A stretch of DNA of 64,000 nucleotides from Hedera helix (GCA_947179155.2 OX359286.1:38586408-38650407), one strand, 5' to 3'; numbered from the stretch's first letter, positions 13,071-25,700 are shown. Notes: generated by a model not told the origin, from the letters alone. Translations and numbers: made by a program.

Positions 13071-13484
13071 CGTACTCGTATTCTGTTCATTTCTTGTTTT
13101 CTCTTTTCTATTACACTCATTGGATGAATGAATTCCGCGCTTGGATTCAATATTGACTTTACTTACATTAACTAGCTCTTTGTAATTGCATGCTGAAAGT
13201 ATATTGGATTGTCCACCCTCGTGCAATTCCAATAATCCATAATAAAACATCCCACTATATTTCTCTACTCGCTAGGAGACAGATATTTGCTTTTGAAAGA
13301 GCCTCATTATCTGTACTATACAAGTTTAAGATGCAAAGTATTGTGGGTACCTGAGGCTTCTTTCAAACTGTAAATTGTGTTCCTTTGATTTTCCTCTATT
13401 CGTAGTAGTTCGAGAAAACTCTTTTGATATTTGATTTCTACTTGAGTAGCCTCAGATAATGATATATCTCCTATTTTTGGATCT

Positions 13485-13686
13485 TCCATGATCAAGGCGG
13501 AACCAAAAATTTAAATTGAATTGGGTTGACCAAGGCTATTCCAACTTAAAGCTACTTTGGGTTGGGCTGACCAAGACTATTCCAACTTAGGACTAATTAA
13601 TTATATAGTATATCAAATAAATAAATAAAAATTGGGTCAGGCTACAGCCCTTGGAGAATACTAGTAGCTCCGCCCCTGTCCATGAT
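13485..13686. mobile_element. hAT-type MITE with perfect 8-bp target duplication
   Basis: The element spans 13493-13678. It begins CAAGGCGGAACC and ends GCTCCGCCCCTG, giving an inverted terminal repeat of the CAGGGGCGGAGC type common in plant hAT elements. TCCATGAT occurs exactly on both sides (13485-13492 and 13679-13686), the 8-bp duplication expected for hAT insertion. It is only 186 bp long with no coding capacity, so non-autonomous. Confidence 0.92.
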
Positions 13687-14094
13687 GGATATGTTGTCAT
13701 TAGAAGGATCAAAGAGGTCCTGTATGGTCTCCACATAAAGCTGCACATATTTAAGAAAATAACATAATTTATGTTCATCAAGTTAGGAACAACTTTAGAT
13801 CATTATCAAGCTGAAGCAAATTGAGCTTCTTCCATTGCCAAATTTTCTTGAGCAAGGAAATTAATCCATTTATGCCCAAACTCTCCTTCTAGGAACAAGA
13901 TAAACTCTCCTTCTAGGAACAAGATCTGATGTTTGTATCTCATCAATTTTAGCAGCTACGATGAAATCATTCATACTCAAACTAAATGAGTAATATGGGG
14001 GGAAAGAGAAACTTTTTAAAGGTTACTGGGTATTTGGTCAAATAGGCATCAGAGCATAAAGGGAGAGAATGTGAAAACGGTAAAACTTTCTTTA

Positions 14095-14172
14095 TATCTG
14101 TCCGCAATATTAAACTGTCGACTATATAAATTTATTTATTTATTTATCTATCCGTAGTATAATATTACAGAC

Positions 14173-14211
<39 letters not shown>

Positions 14212-14475
14212 CCGTCTGCAGTATAATACTGCGAACAATAAATTTATTTTTTTTTTCTTTATCCATCCGCAATATAATACTGCAGACGGTACTTTTATCA
14301 AATTAAATGTTGGGGCATATTGGTCATTTATAACCGTTCGCAGTATAATACTGCGGATACCTAGATATTATAATGTGAACGAGAGCAATTTAAACCATCA
14401 GATCTCAGTCTAAATGGCTGAGATTTATCGTAAAAATAGTTTTATTTTTACAACGTTGTTAATTGATTAGTCTTC
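14095..14475. mobile_element. Member (copy 2) of the palindrome-rich TIR family, left end unclear
   Basis: The right end, read in complement, is GACTAATCAATTAACAACG, then GTTGTAAAAATAAAACTA, then a GATAAATCTCAGCC-like motif, closely matching the termini at 9044-10495. It carries five near-palindromes, near 14101, 14149, 14212, 14267 and 14335; a typical one is CGCAGTATAATACTGCGGA. A (TA)n run separates two of them and another follows the right end. I cannot find the matching left terminus, so the copy is truncated or interrupted. Confidence 0.75.
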
Positions 14476-14655
14476 ATATATATATACACACACACTAATG
14501 TTCCCAATAGAGAAACTAATTACAAAGTCTCTAATCTCTATCAATCTGAACTTCAAAAAAAAAGCTGGAACTTGCTTTCGATTTTGCCAACTATTACAAG
14601 AGTAAGTCTCACACATCGAGCATAGACAAAGTATATATCCTTAAAGGAATAGGCC

Positions 14656-16087
14656 CCAACTGTTAGACCCTTGTTGACTTGACATGGGATCTGACTCAAT
14701 GGTTAGTCAGATGGTGAACCAAGACTGGGTTTTGGCGCTCAATTGGCAAGGCAACGGTTAAACTTGTATATCTAGGGGATGTACATTATGGTTGGTCAAG
14801 CGGGCTCAGCGTCTGTTGGTGGCACGTTGGATATTTTCATAAGTGCTACTATAGGGGAGGGGTGGTCCGTGCAGTCCACCCGGGTCATAGGCAGGAAGTC
14901 ATGGCTGAAGCATGGGGCATGTTTAGGCATCGTTGGGCTCCCCTAACAACAATGCCAACATACGGTTAGGCGGCTTGGATCAAAGATTAACCAAGATTGA
15001 ATGTGGGCAACATGCGGGCTACGTGTGCACAATGGCACGCACGTCTTGCACCGTTGGTTAAGCATTGAAGGCAATAAGAGGGATCATCGGTGGGTCGAGA
15101 TGGTGCAACGTTCGATGGCGGCTAAGAAGACCAAGGCTTGACGGACAAGGTCTTGGCAACAATCGGTGCATGGCATGGGCTGGTGCTCAGCATGCAAGGC
15201 TGATGCATGCTAGATGGGCTGGTGTGCATAGTTGGTTCAGACTGCAACTTGGGATGGGTCAAGTGGCGGTTGGCAAGCAGTTTGGTGAGTCCAGATTGCA
15301 CACAATAGTGGGGCAAGGTGTCAGGAAGATGTGGCAGCAGTTGAGGACAGCATGGGCAAAGCAGTTGTGGGCAGTTACCAGTAGTGGGATGATGCCAGAT
15401 GGCAGTTTGTGTTGCTGAGACCCATTTGTGCGTGACATTAGTTGGGGGCTGGCATGCAGAGCAGTTATGGGCAGTTACCACTAGTGGGGAAGTGGTTTGG
15501 CAGAACTTTGCAATGCTGGGAATCAAGGATGCGTGGCTACAAACTTTGAGGCATTAGTGGACAGTTTAATCAGTCATGGGCTGATGGGGAACTGTCACCC
15601 CTTTGTTGGCAGCACCTTAGTGGTGCAGATCTCTTGGCAGTTGGGGATGTCAACTGACCATGTAGCTATAAATATGTGTAGTGCTGATGCACATAGAGAG
15701 GAACAAGTGTGTGAGAACTAGAGTCATTGCTTGGTGCATACTCTGTGGGAAATACACTAACTAGGCATAGGGTTGTCTAGTGTAAGTAAGCCTTAGGGCT
15801 GAGTCCTTGTATTGATTGGTTCAATAAAAGGTTGGGTGTTTAGCCTGTAATTCGTGGGTTGCATTATTGCTTGCTTACTATTGTTCAGTAACACATATAT
15901 ACGGGTTGGGTTGTGATTATACACGAGGGATTGTGTAAGTTTCATAAACAAATGTGTGTGAGTGTGCTGCTGGGCATAAACAGTGTTGCTGGTGCTGTTT
16001 GAGAGTTGGTTGACTGGTTGTGCGAGACAGACCAGGCCATCACAAGGGAAAAATTCGGGATGAACCTCGGACCCCTGTGACACCAAC
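14656..16087 (+). mobile_element. Solo LTR of a retrotransposon
   Basis: The LTR proper is 14661-16082 (1422 bp). It starts TGTTAGAC, ends CTGTGACA, and is flanked by the identical 5-bp repeat CCAAC (14656-14660 and 16083-16087), exactly what LTR-retrotransposon integration leaves. It contains a TATAAATA box (15667-15674) and an AATAAA signal (15823-15828) spaced as a U3-R-U5 arrangement would predict. It is much richer in GC than its surroundings. A block with GCAGTTRTGGGCAGTTACCA occurs twice, 100 bases apart (15361 and 15461). There is no gag or pol and no second LTR, hence a solo LTR left by recombination. Frames at 15065-15418 and 15497-15721 are not recognisable proteins. Confidence 0.88.
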
Positions 16088-16793
16088 CAACATAGGATAT
16101 GAATCCTATAAAATTTCTTAGCCACGAGAACTATCACTAAATTACAAAAACACTCTTTAACCTTTCATATTCAATTTTGTTGGTTTATAAATGATTTTAC
16201 TCTCATTCATCACATTTTAATAAACGTTTTAAGTTATAAAAAATTTACAAATAAATACCCGTGCTTTTCCCTACGATTTCCAACTACAAATTGATCAAGA
16301 TTTTTCTTATAGAGGTGTGCTAAACATTAAAGTTTCATCATTGAATATTCTTCACAATTTTCATTTTTTAGAATCTTCGGTACATATTCTTGTATAAATT
16401 CTCTTTCTTCTAAGCTAAAAGATCAAGATTACCTTTTACAGGATTTTACTTCACACCCATCTATCATTTTGTAAGACCAGTCCAACATTAGCGAAGACAA
16501 TAACCTTGACTAAATTGTAAGCATTTTGATTTTTTATTATTATTATATTTTAAAATCATCTGGCAAGGGTACCATTGAACCCCTATTCCAAACTAGCTAG
16601 TAAGCGCGTGTAAATAATCAGCAAACAATAGAAGGCATATATATCCACCGGATAAACTCATCATCATTTACTCTACAAAATGGAGTAACATGTTCTAAAT
16701 GAAACATAAAAGCGATTACATGCAAAAGGAATAAAACAACATTAAGGCAAACTGGAATATATATATAAATCATGATTTGTAGAGCATAGCAAT
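16088..16793. other. Spacer downstream of the invertase gene
   Basis: AT-rich, with no gene recognised. The part next to 16793 is the 3' UTR and polyadenylation region of the invertase gene on the minus strand. Confidence 0.5.
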
Positions 16794-17350
16794 TTACATC
16801 ATTAGATCGGCAGGTTGGGACTGTCTGTGAGCAGAATTCATTTGCCAAATCTTGAGCGAGGCAGTAACTTTGGTATCGGTAGCATTGTTAAACAAGAAAA
16901 GCTGAGCATTATCATAGATGGCCTTTGTTGGATAAACCCTCGAGGTTATGCATGTCCTCCCTCCTTGAGCAAAACTTTCCACTATTGAATGATCCACCTG
17001 AATTAATTACAAGTATCCACCCAAGTTAGTACTTAATTCATTCCAAATTTTGAAATTAACATGCGTTTAGTAATAATTAGAATAAATTGAAAAAGCTGTG
17101 TGAATGAGGCCTTTTTTTTTTTTTGACGCAATGCATATTATTATATATCCAAGAAGTTGAAATGTAAAAATTGTTTCACTTACTAGTATCCTGACTGTTA
17201 ATTTTTCACCTTTGAGTACTGGAACCGTGCTGCCATAGATTGCCTTATCGACATCACCTGCCTCAGAAGACCTACAAAAATAATACATATCTTAGTTGCA
17301 AGAAAGTGCTGATATATCATTGTTTGCAAAAAAATTGTAATCTTTAATCA

Positions 17351-17401
<51 letters not shown>

Positions 17402-20364
17402 ATGGTTATTTTTTCTTTTGAAAATCTGACCTTGAATGATCGGCACAGAAGAAAGTCTTGAGATTGTCATCTGACCCTTTGGCAATGTAGAAGTATACAG
17501 GGGTCTGCTCAGAAAGGTCTTTATGAGCAAGAACTAACAAACCAAATGGTCCTAATGCACCACGGTCAGCAGCTCCACCGTTGCCCTTACAATCATACAT
17601 CACATTGGATTCATGTATTCTCTCCAGGGCTTCCTTATCAACCTCGAATTCGGCTTTGATGTCTAACTGTAAATTATATGGCCACCAATTAATCACCTTG
17701 TAATTAGATAGAAATTTAATTGCCTCTAACAATTATTTGTGACAACATTAATCTTTCCATGCTGAAAATATATTATTGTACAAACCTGAGTTGCTGATCC
17801 CACATCGAGTGGCACGACTGAGCCGGCTTTAATCTCCACGCTATTGAATACCTTCTTGTTTGATCTCAACTTTTCAAGCTCTTCAACTGGCCATTGAATT
17901 ATATTGCTTCCAGTTCTCGAATCGAACAAAATGGTCCTTGGAATGCCCTATTGTACATGACCAAATAAAAGGTACATAACCATCAATGGAAAATAAACAT
18001 TTCTATCCCTTGAATTAGCTACCATAAAAAAATGGTACATAAAAGTGGAACTAGCAAAATAAGTTGTGAAAAAACAAAATGTACCTGAACGGATGCCCAG
18101 CCCTTCTTCACGTCGGCACTTTCACTATCGGTTTCTTTAATCCAACTCCACAATATTCTCCTCCTCTTGTTTGAATCATAAAATGTTTTTGATGCATAGT
18201 ATATACCATAATCATACCTCAACCCGATACCAACGTCCAATTCAGGATGATCCGGAGCCCATGTACCCGAGATCGGATCATAAGTTCCAAGTGCATAATA
18301 ATCATTCCTATCATCATCAAGGCTAGCCTTCACCACATGCTTCACTCCTTGACCGTTAAATGATGTGTCTAGTCCATTTTGCCCACTTTTTGAAACCGGG
18401 TAAAAGTCCACACACTCCCACATACCCGTACCATGAACAGCATGGAGCAACCCGTTTAAGAGCGTAAAATTCTTGAAATCCTCGGTGTCATAAACTAGTG
18501 AAATGCCAGTTTTGTTTACCTTGGAGCCAATAATGAGGCGCCATTTGCCCTCGGGTGTTAACCATGCGGTTGTCGGGTCGCGGAAGTCCTTGAAATCGAT
18601 ACCTGGTGGTGGGACTAGAACCGGGTTGTTGGAGTACTTGACCCAGTCAATGAGGAGGGGATCAGACGGATTGGCAGGGTATGCAAGATTTTGCACTTGC
18701 ACGGAGTTGTTGGTTGATCCGGTGTAGAGCACGATTACTTGGCCATCGGGGAGGATGGTGGCGGAGCCCGTCCACACACCGTTAACGTCGTACCATTGAT
18801 CATTGACCATGGCTACAGGAAGGTGGTGCCAATGGATCAGGTCCCTTGATACGGCATGACCCCACACAATTTTTTTGCCCCATACTGCACCATCTGGGTT
18901 GTATTGGTAGAACAAATGGTACCATCCCTTGTAGAATAATGGACCTGAAAGATTTTTTGCTTGGATATTAATACTCAATTCAATGATTAATTAAGACAGC
19001 TGCTATTCGCGTGGCAAAAATATTATGCTTCTAAAATATATATTAGGGATATTTTTTATAATTATTTAAACGACATTTATTATTTTAAGTGATATTTATT
19101 ATTTTAATTAATAATATTTTTTTGTTCCGATAATATCAATCGCATAAGTAGTACACAAATTGAACACTTTTAAGATTGATTGCTCAAGTGTTGGGTACGT
19201 TTGTGAAAGAAAAAACTAACTAATAATACACCAACACTAGCAACTGGCTAGAGTTTGGCCAATTCTGTAATGATTGATTATGAAGTATGTTACGTGGCCA
19301 AAAACATTTGTCTAAATTTAATATGTATCCTAGTCCACATCAGAATTTGTCAAACAAGGTTACATTAAAGATTAATACAAATACATGCATAATTTGATTT
19401 TTGGGTAATAAATATAGACACGATTAAATATAAAAAATGAGTCAATATTAATGAGAGAGAGATATTTACGGACTTACCATTAGGATCTGGAACAAAAGGA
19501 AGCAAATTCATTCCCCCATAAGATCAACAATGTCAATCCATTATATCACACACCAAAGATGAAAGAATAGTTAATAGTAAAAAATACTCCCTCCGTCTCA
19601 AGATAAAAGTCCTTTATTAATTTTTACGGTCAAATTGACCATTTTTAAAATTAATAATTAAACATATATATTTAGATTTTTAAAAAAATAAATATTGAGA
19701 TTAGTACTAAATTGTATATAGTTTATAATGTTAATAAGCTTTATATATATATATATAAAAGAATAATAAAATATATTGATTTGAAAAATGGTCAATTTGA
19801 CTATAAAAATCAATAAAAGACTTTTATCCTGGGACGGAGGAAGTACTAACAAGTGAACATTAAAGAATAACAATAAAATATCAAATTTAAATTTAGGAAG
19901 TGCAAATGATGATGGATATAAATATAGAAGTACATAAAGAGATATATACCATTCATCCAATTTTTTTGTGGTTGGAAATGAAATGAAGTTCTTTGCCAAG
20001 ACAACATACTGGTGGTCCATGGAAAATTAGGCAGTTCCAATTCCAACGACGGTCGCCGGAATGACTTCAGTGACACCCCTTCGGACACCCCACGAGGCTT
20101 CGCCGGCATAATCTTCTCCGGGGGCATAGCTGTACTAGCCGGTCCAACTGATCCATCATCAACACCAACTATTGAAAAAAATTTAATCTTACCCGTAGTA
20201 GTTGTTAAGGCAACCAAGAAACCAACAGCCAACAACCCAGTTAATAAAAACATAACTATCCTTAAGGATCGCCGCCGCCGCTGTTGCTGTCGCTTTGCCG
20301 GAGCCTCAGTCTCCTCCGACAGGCGAACGTAAGGGAAATGAGCAACGGTGGTTGAATCCTCCAT
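16794..20364 (-). CDS. Vacuolar acid invertase (beta-fructofuranosidase, GH32)
   Basis: Exons in coding order: 20364-19950, 19486-19478, 18944-18085, 17947-17786, 17666-17431, 17271-17184, 16997-16794. They give 657 codons plus TGA, frame continuous. Exon 2 is the classical 9-nt plant invertase mini-exon (ATCCTAATG), which completes the catalytic NDPNG motif (nucleophile about Asp139). Asp264 in FRDP and Glu318 in WECVDFYP supply the other catalytic residues. Val in WECVD (not Pro) marks the vacuolar isoform, as does the N-terminal basic cytosolic tail (RQQQRRRRS) followed by a membrane anchor (about residues 35-55) with no secretory signal peptide. It hydrolyses sucrose to glucose and fructose in the vacuole, driving sink strength and turgor. 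A Stowaway MITE lies in intron 1. A TATA box and a MYB-like palindrome lie upstream. No lesion seen. Confidence 0.96.
19585..19845. mobile_element. Stowaway (Tc1/mariner) MITE in invertase intron 1
   Basis: The element 19587-19843 starts CTCCCTCCGTC and ends GACGGAGGAAG, with TA duplicated on both sides (19585-19586, 19844-19845). The terminal repeats extend inward (AAGATAAAAGTC and GACTTTTATCC, TCAAATTGACCATTTTT and AAAAATGGTCAATTTGA). These are the recognised Stowaway termini. It lies about 100 bases upstream, in transcript order, of the 9-nt mini-exon. Confidence 0.93.
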
Positions 20365-20473
20365 ATCTGAGAATTTACGATATGGATTTTGCCAATGTTT
20401 CTGTCTATATTAACAAAAGAACATACTAGCTATATGAAGATACAAGTTTTAATGAGACCATATATAAGCTGCT

Positions 20474-20481
20474 TATTTATA
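20474..20481 (-). promoter_or_regulatory. Probable TATA box of the invertase gene
   Basis: TATAAATA on the minus strand, about 110 bases upstream of the invertase ATG, which would place a start site near 20445 and leave a 5' UTR of about 80 bases. Position and sequence fit; no other proof. Confidence 0.55.
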
Positions 20482-20580
20482 GCCTTGTGTAAGAATGAAA
20501 TTGTATTAATTACCCACACAAAAAAATTATTCAAGGGGGGACAGTTGGATTTGTGTGAGATTAATATTTAACCATGCAGG

Positions 20581-20599
20581 GACCCGTTACTAACGGGTC
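20581..20599. promoter_or_regulatory. 19-bp near-perfect palindrome in the invertase promoter
   Basis: GACCCGTTACTAACGGGTC has arms that match perfectly around a single central base, about 217 bases upstream of the invertase start codon. Each arm contains CCGTTA/TAACGG, a core bound by plant R2R3-MYB proteins, so a dimer or paired MYB site is plausible. Function is inferred. Confidence 0.5.
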
Positions 20600-20609
20600 T
20601 ACAAGAATC

Positions 20610-22607
20610 TCGGTTTTGGTTCGGTTGGCTGGTTTTTTCTGATTAGGAAGAGAGTATATAGAAACAGTCTATTAATTCCTTGCGTTTAGGGAGAGATTAT
20701 TGCATGTAAGATCAGCGTGACACTCCGATACTAGTAATTAATTATTTATTTCCTTCGCTTAAATGTAGGTGTCCACGTGGATCCGTTGAATGAGAACATA
20801 ATTTTACATAATAAGCATTCAATTTTATAAGTATATATTTTTTCCAATAATTGTGGGATCTACAATTAACATTTTTATGTAAGATAATGCTCATTAATTG
20901 AATTGATATGTACAAGGAAACCAGATATTTTTAGACACGTAGATAAAAAGCTTTCCGTGTAAACTTAATTAATTAGTACGTAATTAAATTTCACTGTTTA
21001 CTTGGATATACATTCCATCCCATATTCCCATCCCATCCCATTAATTGTCATCTCAAACGTTATACTAACGTATTGTAATTTGATTGTGCGACCTGTCTTT
21101 TGTTGTTGTCCATGATAGTGAGACAGGGGGAGATATATATGTTACATTTGAAATCGAAGTAATTGATACTACTAGTAGTAGGAACATTAATGAGCAGGAA
21201 GGAGCATCAATGAATCTTGGATTCAGGAAATGCATGTGCCGTACATAAAATATGTTCGACTTCAAGCAAGCAAACAAACAAATGTAACATAAAAATACAT
21301 GAACCAGATTCAAATCGTAGTGTCATTACTTGAAAAGAATATGCATGCATGTTTCCACATGGACTTGCATGCACTTCCACAGTGTGGATCTCGATTCTAC
21401 TAACTGATCTAGCTTGATCATATATAGTTTTTATTATTATTGTTCATTTGTGGAATATATGCAATAATATTTACTATAATAATAATAATAATAATAAGTT
21501 ATATTATATGAATGTACGTTTGGTCAAAAGGTGCTCCGATTTCATAAAATTCTGATCGATCGGAATTGTGTATTCCCCAGCTGTCAGCTGCCACATCACA
21601 TGAAAGAGCCAGCCCATGCGCTAATTCATTAATTAATTTCCAGACAACAGAAAACTGCAATCACATACCCTACTTGATCATTAGTTAGAAAACGTTGTAA
21701 AATTATTTACTTACCAAATCATTAATGTTCCAACTCAGCATTTTCTACTTCCTTTTGTTTGCTCATCTATGGTTTATCACTGGCTCTCTACATTATAACT
21801 TTTTGCAGCATTTTAATTTGGCTAAAAAGTAACGCATCTTTATGGCAGTTTTGGCAGAGCTGTGCATCTCAATTACCACTAAAATCTTATCTGTCCTCTT
21901 CATTGTTATACTAACACATACTATTTGCAGTATAGGGTGCGCATTCGCTAGCCCAAACAATTGAATATTACCACTTAGTTACAGGCCTAATCAATCTCTA
22001 ATAATTTAGACAATGGTTGCTAATCGGACAGGCTACAATCTGCTTAAACAGGATCTACTTAAAGCCTCCCTACCCAACTCTTTTCGTTCTCTAAATCAAT
22101 CAAACAAAAGCTGATGCTTTAACAAGGGCTCAGTCATCGCCTAACCAGCAATTAAGACTTCTATAGTATTAAATGGCAAAGCAAATGACAACATTTTACT
22201 AATAACCCCACGCTTTAGGGGTCCTAAGATTGATGCTTATGAAGTTGATTTTAGAGGACTTGCTGTCTAAATATGAGCAATCCCTCAAGAACTCGAGTTC
22301 CTTCGCTCTTTCTCAAGGAAGGATTACATGACCTGCACCTTAGTTCTATGCAAAGTTCAGTGTTTAACATAATTGGAGATCGACATGGCCCGAATTCACA
22401 AAAGGTTTAGTTTTATTGTCTTAAGATTCTGGTAAGACAAGGATCAACTGTACATCAATCATTTGGTTTATCACTTCGACAACATGACGCTAGAATAACA
22501 AGAGACAACTTCATTACACAAGAGAAAGGTCATTACAGCAAGAAAAAAAAAAAGGGTTTAAACCTTACAAACAGAACTTGGATTCAACTCATTCTCTTAT
22601 TTAAGGC
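20610..22607. other. Spacer between invertase and transaldolase genes
   Basis: No gene recognised. 20610-21100 is distal promoter of the invertase gene. The part above about 22550 is probably downstream flank of the transaldolase gene. Confidence 0.5.
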
Positions 22608-22753
22608 GACAAGTTCTCCTATTTATTGAACCAGGAGAACAATTAGACATTTGGTGGGGCCATATCTTCCCGAATAACTCGACAAGTTCTCCTATTTATT
22701 GATCCAGGAGAACAATTAGACATTTGGTGGGGGCCACATCTTCCCAAATAAGT
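22608..22753. repeat. 73-bp tandem duplication covering the transaldolase stop codon
   Basis: GACAAGTTCTCCTATTTATT starts at 22608 and again at 22681, and the copies stay nearly identical to about 22748. The inner copy contains the last 14 or so codons (DLFGKMWPPPNV) and stop. The outer copy repeats them past the stop with one G missing from a G run and a few substitutions, so it is untranslated. Confidence 0.9.
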
Positions 22754-25700
22754 CCTCAACTCGCTTAGCTTGATTAGCATAGCCCTCCAACCCAGCAGTC
22801 AGAAGTTCCACGCTAGCAGGGCCCATAGCTGATGCAAAGCTGTATTGGTCCCACTTTACGAGCTGAAATGAAGAGAAAAATAGATATTTACCTTCTAGAC
22901 TAAAATAATTAATTGGAAGAATTCAAAAAACTCTATGCAGGTACAAAATATGTAATGGACAGATAAATACTTATAAAAGGAAAAAAGCAATGGGTAGATA
23001 AAAATAATAGACGGTGGCTTCTTTAAATTTCCACGCTAGAAATAGATATTCTAAAGTTATCCTCTATAATACTTATATTGAAGCCATAAGATGGCGCACC
23101 TTTGACAGATTCACAAAGTATATATACTAAAAAACTTCATTATCACTTTGACCGCGACAGAAACACTTGGAAAACTTCAGTACAAAATCTTGGATCAAGA
23201 ATTTTTAATGTATTGAAGAGTTTCCAGCAACTAATTTTCGTACTTAAAAAGTAACTAATGAAAGGGCAAAGAAAGTATTTACAGAAAGCGGTACATAAGT
23301 TCAGCACAGTGCTCTTCCTTCTAAAACCCCCTATAAATTAACTTACCAACCATCATTAACTTTTTTGTATCAAGTCAGCTTTTTTCACTGTTCGGAGCAA
23401 CCTTTATGAAGTTTTAAATGATGGTTAAGACCAAGAGACATTTCTTTCTCCTGAAGGACCATTTTCTCTTGGATTATGTTAGCTTCCATGGGAATGTAAA
23501 AATATAAGCATTTGTTAAGATCAAACCTCTTCTTCGCTAAATTTGTAGGCATCAGCTGAATTTGGGGATAGCCTTTTCACAAAAGCGTATTTCTCATCAG
23601 GAGGATTTACAGATTCCTTAAGAGACTGCAATATCTTCAATGGAGTGATGATATAGTCAACCCTGAAAATGCAGGAAAATAGAGTTGGAGATTAAAAAAA
23701 AATATCATTATTAAGGTAAGAATTTTCAAAGGTTACTAGTTTTGATTTGAAGGTGAGTACGGTTACCCTAAAACATTAAATACGTCCTGCTTGTTTCGAA
23801 TAGCTGCCGCCATCAACTTTGATTTATGCCCATATTTGTGAATGTAGTTGTAAGCTTTTGTCACCTGCAACATTGGCGAATATGTAGTGAGCTCATAACT
23901 CATTGAACACTTGTACAAGATCGGCTAATTCAAAGTGGTTAATTTGGTCTTAAGTTGTCGGAACAAATCGTTTGCTTTATCAAAAATAACTTTCTTAGAA
24001 TTAATTAATTGACACTATGCGGCACCCAAAAGCAACCTAACTTGACTATTTGTTTGAGAGGAAAATAAAAAGAAATAACATTAAGAGAAATATCTAAATT
24101 TCAAATATTTATGCGACTTACGTCAAATGCAAGTAAGTACTTGGTATACTATTTCCAATTCAGAAGCTGTTAACAACTTATATCAGGATATCAGATTAAT
24201 TTGTAATCATGCAAGAAAATTTGAAGCAGCGATGCAACAAATAAAAGCTTATAAATGTTGGACTTTTCGATGTCTTACACATCAGTAACAAAATTACTAT
24301 CACTTTCAAACAGCCTTTACCTAACAAGCCCTCAAACTTAATTAAATTAACCCATAAATATAGTACACTTGACATGTGTATACTCAACAGGCACTCCAAA
24401 ACCTACTTGAAAACAAACCATCTATATATGAGATAACATATTTCCCTATGGATACTTATTTAATGGGGCATTTTCATGCCAACTAAGGTTGCACCCAATC
24501 ACATGATAAGAGAATAAGCACTAGCTGCAGCAAAATTAGCTACTGAATACTGATATGTGGCTGCCCTACATTTCAAATAATTTTCACACTTTGCACAATG
24601 ACTAAGACATAACCCTCGTTGTCAGTAACAATTAATAGAGAGATTCAAGAAGCAGGTAGTGAAGCAAACCAAAGCTAATCCAGGATCTTCTCCTCTCTTA
24701 AGAGCAGCTTCTATCTCAGGGTCACCACTGTGGTTACGTGCCCAATCCTGACAATATGCACAGCTTATTAAAGCATTAGCGTAAAAATTCAAAATAATCA
24801 TTCATTACGGAAAGGACTATACCCTTATTCGACCAACAAAAATCTGAATAACAGAAGAACCAGCTTGAGCTGCAGCTGCAGCTTGACAAAAGCTGAAGAA
24901 GTGCGACTAGTCATTAGCGATTGAGCATTATTTGTTAGTTCCCTAAGAAATAGAATGGACAGGAAAATGTAACAGTATACATATAGAGTTTAAACTAAAA
25001 GAGGTAAAATGCCAGCAATAGAACCTAAAATGGAAGAAAAAAGCATTAGCAGTCAATTATTTTCTTAAACTCTAGTTTGTGACATTGTAGATTCACAAAT
25101 CTAACATTCAGAAAAAGAAAAAAAATCTGGAACAATTTTAACACGCATAGCATATGAAATTACAAGAAACTAGTCTGGGAGCATACTAAATTGGCCTTGC
25201 CTCCTCGATAGATCTATATCCTGGTAAATTAGACAGCATGCCAATCAGATGAGCATGACACTGACTAACATGCTGAGATCTACCCTAACTAACTCATTAT
25301 AGTATCATAGAAGTGCACTAGAAATCAAATATAAACCCAACCAGAAATTGGGGCTTATATATGAAGTTCCTTTTTAAGATTTTATCAAATCCTGTGTAAA
25401 ACTAGTTCTGGACAAACTGACAGCAATAATATTTCAATAGACCTTAAAGAATTTTTTTTAAAAAAATTAAAAATAAGAGGTTTCAGATGCAAGTCGGTCA
25501 AAACTTGATAAAGTGAAAGAATAATGTCACAAGAACAAAAAGATTACTACAACGAGGATTTTAATCGAATCTTCTGGTCAATCTATATCTCAGAACAAAG
25601 ATGGAAATTTAAAAATGCAAGATGAAGTTCAAACAATTCATAAAGGAGATAACACAGAATCTTTTTTAAAATTTTGATTCTCACCCAGTTCCTCAGTGCT

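Noticed and set aside
14095..14360. Spaced palindromes resembling a CRISPR or operator array
   Set aside because: Motifs vary, spacing is irregular, and the same motifs occur in transposon copies elsewhere in the window.
15065..15721. Open frames of 117, 134 and 74 codons as genes
   Set aside because: They lie inside the GC-rich solo LTR and have no recognisable domain or splice structure.
25190..25235. Extra transaldolase exon (YRSIEEARP-like reading)
   Set aside because: The frame from exon 8 to exon 9 is continuous without it, and conserved sequence (VYSFCQAAAA) joins directly.
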